The notes under the pieces were generated by a model. That model ran no database searches. It saw nothing but the letters and a program-made list of their open reading frames with translations, and was not told where the DNA came from. A DNA stretch of 64,000 nt from Maridesulfovibrio sp. (GTDB taxonomy: Bacteria; Desulfobacterota; Desulfovibrionia; Desulfovibrionales; Desulfovibrionaceae). This document shows, piece after piece, positions 61,260-64,000 of the stretch (within the stretch, counting starts at the first letter, position 1; the number at the start of each line of letters is the position of its first letter). The DNA lies in contig NZ_OY762999.1 of NCBI RefSeq assembly GCF_963666665.1, forward strand, positions 2,485,501 to 2,549,500, read 5' to 3'. A program made the position numbers and the translations under genes.

Positions 61260-63185
61260 ATGGCTTTGATGAGTGTAAACGATGTTTCCATGACCTTCGG
61301 CGGCCCCCAGTTGCTGGATAAAGTTTCCTTTCAAGTGGAAGAAGGGCAACGGATATGTATTGTAGGCCGTAACGGTGAAGGTAAATCAACCCTGCTCCGC
61401 CTCATGAGTGGAGACCTCGTTGCTGACAGCGGAAACATCTCTTATCAGAAAGGAGTCAGCGTTGCCCGCCTTTCCCAGAAGGTCCCGGAAGTACTGAAAG
61501 GCACCATCTTTGAAGTAGTTGCCGGGGGCCTCGGCGATCTGGGCGCTGCCCTGACCCGCTACCATACCGTCAGCCTTGAGGTTGCCAACGGCGGCGATAT
61601 TTCCAAACTTTCCGAAGTGGAAGAAATTATGGAAAAGCATGGCGGGTGGGAAGCCCTGACCACCATTGAGATGGTCATCTCCCGCCTGTCTCTCAGTGCT
61701 GAAATGCGCTTTGAAACCCTCTCCGGCGGTCTGAAAAGACGAGCCCTGCTGGCTCGATCCTTGGCTTCCAAACCGGATGTACTGCTTCTGGATGAACCTA
61801 CCAACCATCTTGATATAGACTCAATCGCATGGCTTGAAGAATTTCTGGTCAAGAACATCCGCACTCTGATCTTCATCACTCACGACCGCATGTTCCTGCG
61901 CAAGATCGCCACCCGGATCATTGAACTGGACCGCGGCAACCTCGCAGACTGGTCCTGTGATTACGACACCTTCCTCAAACGCAAGGAAGAGCTTCTTACC
62001 GCAGAAGAAAAGAACTGGTCCGAATTCGACAAGAAGCTGGCCCGCGAAGAAGTATGGATCAGACAGGGCATCAAAGCCCGCCGCACCCGTAACGAAGGCC
62101 GCGTGCGAGCACTGAAAGAATTGCGTGAAGAACGCAAACAGCGCCGCGAACGGACCGGAAAAGCAACCATCGAAATTCAGGAAGCAGCACGCTCCGGCAA
62201 GGTTGTCGCTGAAACCGTAAACGCTTCCTACGCATGGGACGACAAGCCTATTTTCAAAAACCTCTCCACCTCCATTATGCGGGGAGACAGAATCGGTATT
62301 ATCGGCCCTAACGGTGCAGGCAAAACCACCCTGATCCAAGTGCTGCTGGGAAATCTCAAACCGGATTCCGGTACAGTGAAGCTCGGCACCAAGCTTGAAA
62401 TTTCCTATTTCGACCAGCACCGCGAACAGCTCGACCCAGATAAATCCGTGCGCGACTCCGTAGCTGACGGCAACGACACCGTGACCATCAACGGCCGGAA
62501 CAAGCATGTCATGGGTTATCTCAAGGATTTCCTGTTCTCCCCGGACCGCGCCAACTCCCCGGTTAGTGTCCTTTCCGGCGGGGAACGCAACCGCCTGCTT
62601 TTAGCCCGTTTGTTCACCCGTCCCTCCAACCTGCTGGTAATGGACGAACCTACAAACGACCTTGACGCAGAAACCCTTGAACTGCTCGAAGACCGGATCA
62701 TGGAATACCCCGGCACAGTGATTATCGTCAGCCATGACCGTGTCTTTCTAAACAACGTGGTTACCGGAACTCTAGCCTTTGAAGGCAATGCGCAGGTCAA
62801 CGATTACGTTGGCGGTTATGATGACTGGGTTCGCCAGCGTCAGCAGCCCGAAGAGGAAGTAAAACCCAAGTCTTCCAAGCCCAAACCGAAGAAAACCCCG
62901 GACGCCCGCCCGGAAAAACTCAGCTACAAGGAACAGCGCGAATTCGAAGCACTGGAAGTTGAGATTACGGAACTCCCCGGTAAAATCGAAGAGCTGGAAA
63001 GCTCCATCGAAGAAATGCAGAATCTTATGGCCGACCCGGAATTTTACAAGAAATCCGGCGAAGAAATGGCCGCTGCTCAAGCAAAGCTCGAAAGCCTCGA
63101 AGCTGAACACGAAACCACCTTCATGCGCTGGGAAGAAGTAGAAGAGAAATTGGAAGAGTACAGAAAAAGGACAGGACAGATTTAA
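61260..63185 (+). CDS. uup: ABC-F family ATPase (Uup-like)
   Basis: A 641-residue protein with two ABC domains and no TM region. The P-loops are GRNGEGKST (about 36) and GPNGAGKTT (about 349); the Walker B/signature strings are LSGGLKRRALLARSL...DEPTNHLD and LSGGERNRLLLARLF...DEPTNDLD. A charged P-site tRNA-interaction linker (EEVWIRQGIKARRTRNEGR) joins them, and a C-terminal coiled coil (about 560-635) matches Uup. It acts on ribosomes or stalled/DNA-associated translation rather than transport. The 271-bp upstream gap holds only a GGCGGCA/TGCCGCC hairpin and an AT-rich promoter zone. Confidence 0.93.
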   Translation: MALMSVNDVSMTFGGPQLLDKVSFQVEEGQRICIVGRNGEGKSTLLRLMSGDLVADSGNISYQKGVSVARLSQKVPEVLKGTIFEVVAGGLGDLGAALTRYHTVSLEVANGGDISKLSEVEEIMEKHGGWEALTTIEMVISRLSLSAEMRFETLSGGLKRRALLARSLASKPDVLLLDEPTNHLDIDSIAWLEEFLVKNIRTLIFITHDRMFLRKIATRIIELDRGNLADWSCDYDTFLKRKEELLTAEEKNWSEFDKKLAREEVWIRQGIKARRTRNEGRVRALKELREERKQRRERTGKATIEIQEAARSGKVVAETVNASYAWDDKPIFKNLSTSIMRGDRIGIIGPNGAGKTTLIQVLLGNLKPDSGTVKLGTKLEISYFDQHREQLDPDKSVRDSVADGNDTVTINGRNKHVMGYLKDFLFSPDRANSPVSVLSGGERNRLLLARLFTRPSNLLVMDEPTNDLDAETLELLEDRIMEYPGTVIIVSHDRVFLNNVVTGTLAFEGNAQVNDYVGGYDDWVRQRQQPEEEVKPKSSKPKPKKTPDARPEKLSYKEQREFEALEVEITELPGKIEELESSIEEMQNLMADPEFYKKSGEEMAAAQAKLESLEAEHETTFMRWEEVEEKLEEYRKRTGQI

Positions 63186-63186
63186 A

Positions 63187-63236
63187 CGCCTCCGGCGGCT
63201 GGGGAAGGGGAACTTTTCCAAAAGTTCCCCTTCCCC
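63187..63236 (+). repeat. Dispersed intergenic repeat (copy 2) with long hairpin
   Basis: CGCCTCCGGCGGC (63187-63199), the exact reverse complement of 6794-6806, is followed by a 16-bp perfect stem: GGGGAAGGGGAACTTT (63201-63216) with AAAGTTCCCCTTCCCC (63221-63236). It may terminate the ABC-F transcript despite lacking a U tract. Confidence 0.6.
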
Positions 63237-63360
63237 AGACCCCATCCCCTCAAAAAGTTTCAATAAGCTTCGCAAATAGCTAGCAAGGACCACTTTCAAA
63301 TTTAGCCCTGCATAGCTTCACAACTTGCCATATTTAACGCTCAAGCGTAAATAGAACTAT

Positions 63361-64000
63361 ATGAATTCCAAAGCGACTTCTCCTTTCTGGGTGCCCATTT
63401 ACGCATTTCTCGCTACTATTTTAATTGGCGGGATGCTGCTGAAACTGGATATTTGCCATCCGGGAAAGGAACTTACATTTCTTGATGCTGTTTTTACGGC
63501 AACCTCGGCGGTCTGCGTAACCGGACTTGCTGTAGTGGATACCGGGACCTTTTTCAGCCGAACCGGGCAGAGCGTGATTCTCTTCCTGATCCAGTTGGGA
63601 GGACTGGGAATTATGACCTATGCCAGTCTGGTAATTTACCTGCTGGGAAAAAAAGTCAGTGCCTCGGACCGTTTAGCTGTCAGCCAGACCTTGATCCATG
63701 ACCCTTCATTCAATATCGGCAAATTTATTGTCGGCGTGGTCACGGCGGTGCTGTCTATTGAAGCTCTGGGAGCCTTGCTGCTTAACCGCATGGACCCGAC
63801 AGGATTCTACCCGTTCTCGGCGGTATTTCATTCCATTTCGGCTTTCTGCAACGCTGGCTTTTCGCTTTATTCAGACAGCCTGACAACTTGGAAAAACCAT
63901 CTGGGAATCAATGCCGTTTTCATGGCCCTGATCATCATGGGCGGATTAGGCTTCTACGTCATGACCGAGCTGTGGCATAAATTCATGAACTTTGTGCGCA
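63361..64000 (+). CDS. TrkH/KtrB family potassium transporter (3' end outside window)
   Basis: The frame opens at ATG 63361 and runs off the window after 213 codons. It begins MNSKATSPFWVPIYAFLATI; the K+ pore-loop segment TATSAVCVTGLAVVDTG and a second FHSISAFCNAGFSLY (Gly of the selectivity filter) are characteristic of TrkH/KtrB. It is membrane-embedded and imports K+ with a TrkA/KtrA partner presumably beyond the window. No clear Shine-Dalgarno is seen. Confidence 0.88.
   Translation, partial: MNSKATSPFWVPIYAFLATILIGGMLLKLDICHPGKELTFLDAVFTATSAVCVTGLAVVDTGTFFSRTGQSVILFLIQLGGLGIMTYASLVIYLLGKKVSASDRLAVSQTLIHDPSFNIGKFIVGVVTAVLSIEALGALLLNRMDPTGFYPFSAVFHSISAFCNAGFSLYSDSLTTWKNHLGINAVFMALIIMGGLGFYVMTELWHKFMNFVR

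Noticed and set aside
1..64000. CRISPR arrays, insertion sequences, prophage, rRNA
   Set aside because: No regularly spaced direct repeats, transposase, integrase, phage structural genes or rRNA segments were seen.

Overview
The window looks like chromosomal DNA of a marine, sulfate-reducing, Desulfovibrio/Maridesulfovibrio-like deltaproteobacterium. The reasons are a short-chain flavodoxin, an adenosylcobalamin-dependent ribonucleotide reductase, many multihaem c-type cytochromes, an octahaem tetrathionate-reductase-type cytochrome, two MoeA-type molybdenum/tungsten cofactor genes, a probable selenoprotein and moderate G+C. This is inferred from gene content and protein style; no database was searched.

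Layout. 1-2.7 kb: end of a nitroreductase-like gene, a metallo-beta-lactamase hydrolase, an 80-residue gene with an in-frame TGA and a SECIS-like hairpin (probable new selenoprotein), a flavodoxin-fold reductase, a CheY-like protein and ComF. 2.8-5.9 kb: a 1039-residue radical SAM/methyltransferase/DUF5714-like fusion. 5.9-9.1 kb: rplU-rpmA-obgE-proB. 9.2-14.2 kb: four tandem paralogues of unknown function behind a near-consensus sigma-28 (FliA) promoter. 14.2-19.3 kb: ion channel, MFS transporter, PilZ protein, antiporter, acetate transporter. 19.4-25 kb: argB, then a MobB/MoeA/MoeA-PBP cofactor operon. 25-27 kb: an AT-rich retron (ncRNA plus RT-TOPRIM fusion). 27-32.5 kb: a minus-strand octahaem cytochrome operon facing its likely sigma-54 activator. 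32.9-37.7 kb: citrate synthase, tRNA-Leu, and a cobalamin riboswitch upstream of nrdJ. 37.9-41.9 kb: binding protein, PLD-like protein, and an ATPase/DUF4276 pair (candidate defence). 42-47.6 kb: DEAD-box helicase with a long structured leader, and a two-gene cytochrome bd-like quinol module fused to eight haem c sites. 47.8-52.3 kb: second identical tRNA-Leu, secreted protein, metF, metE with a cobalamin riboswitch. 52.4-56 kb: lipoprotein, diguanylate cyclase, PilZ protein, glycosyltransferase. 56-60 kb: metC, aroB and a DAHP synthase-chorismate mutase fusion. 60-64 kb: flavodoxin, HPt protein, ABC-F protein and the start of a TrkH/KtrB potassium transporter.

How the genes work together. 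Three themes recur: cobalamin/methionine/ribonucleotide metabolism (metE, metF, metC, nrdJ, two B12 riboswitches); periplasmic multihaem electron transfer tied to the quinone pool (octahaem operon, bd-like fusion, flavodoxin); and motility/c-di-GMP signalling (FliA-type promoter, two PilZ proteins, PAS-GGDEF protein, CheY and HPt singletons). The retron and the ATPase/DUF4276 pair are low-G+C insertions relative to their neighbours and are the likely anti-phage content.
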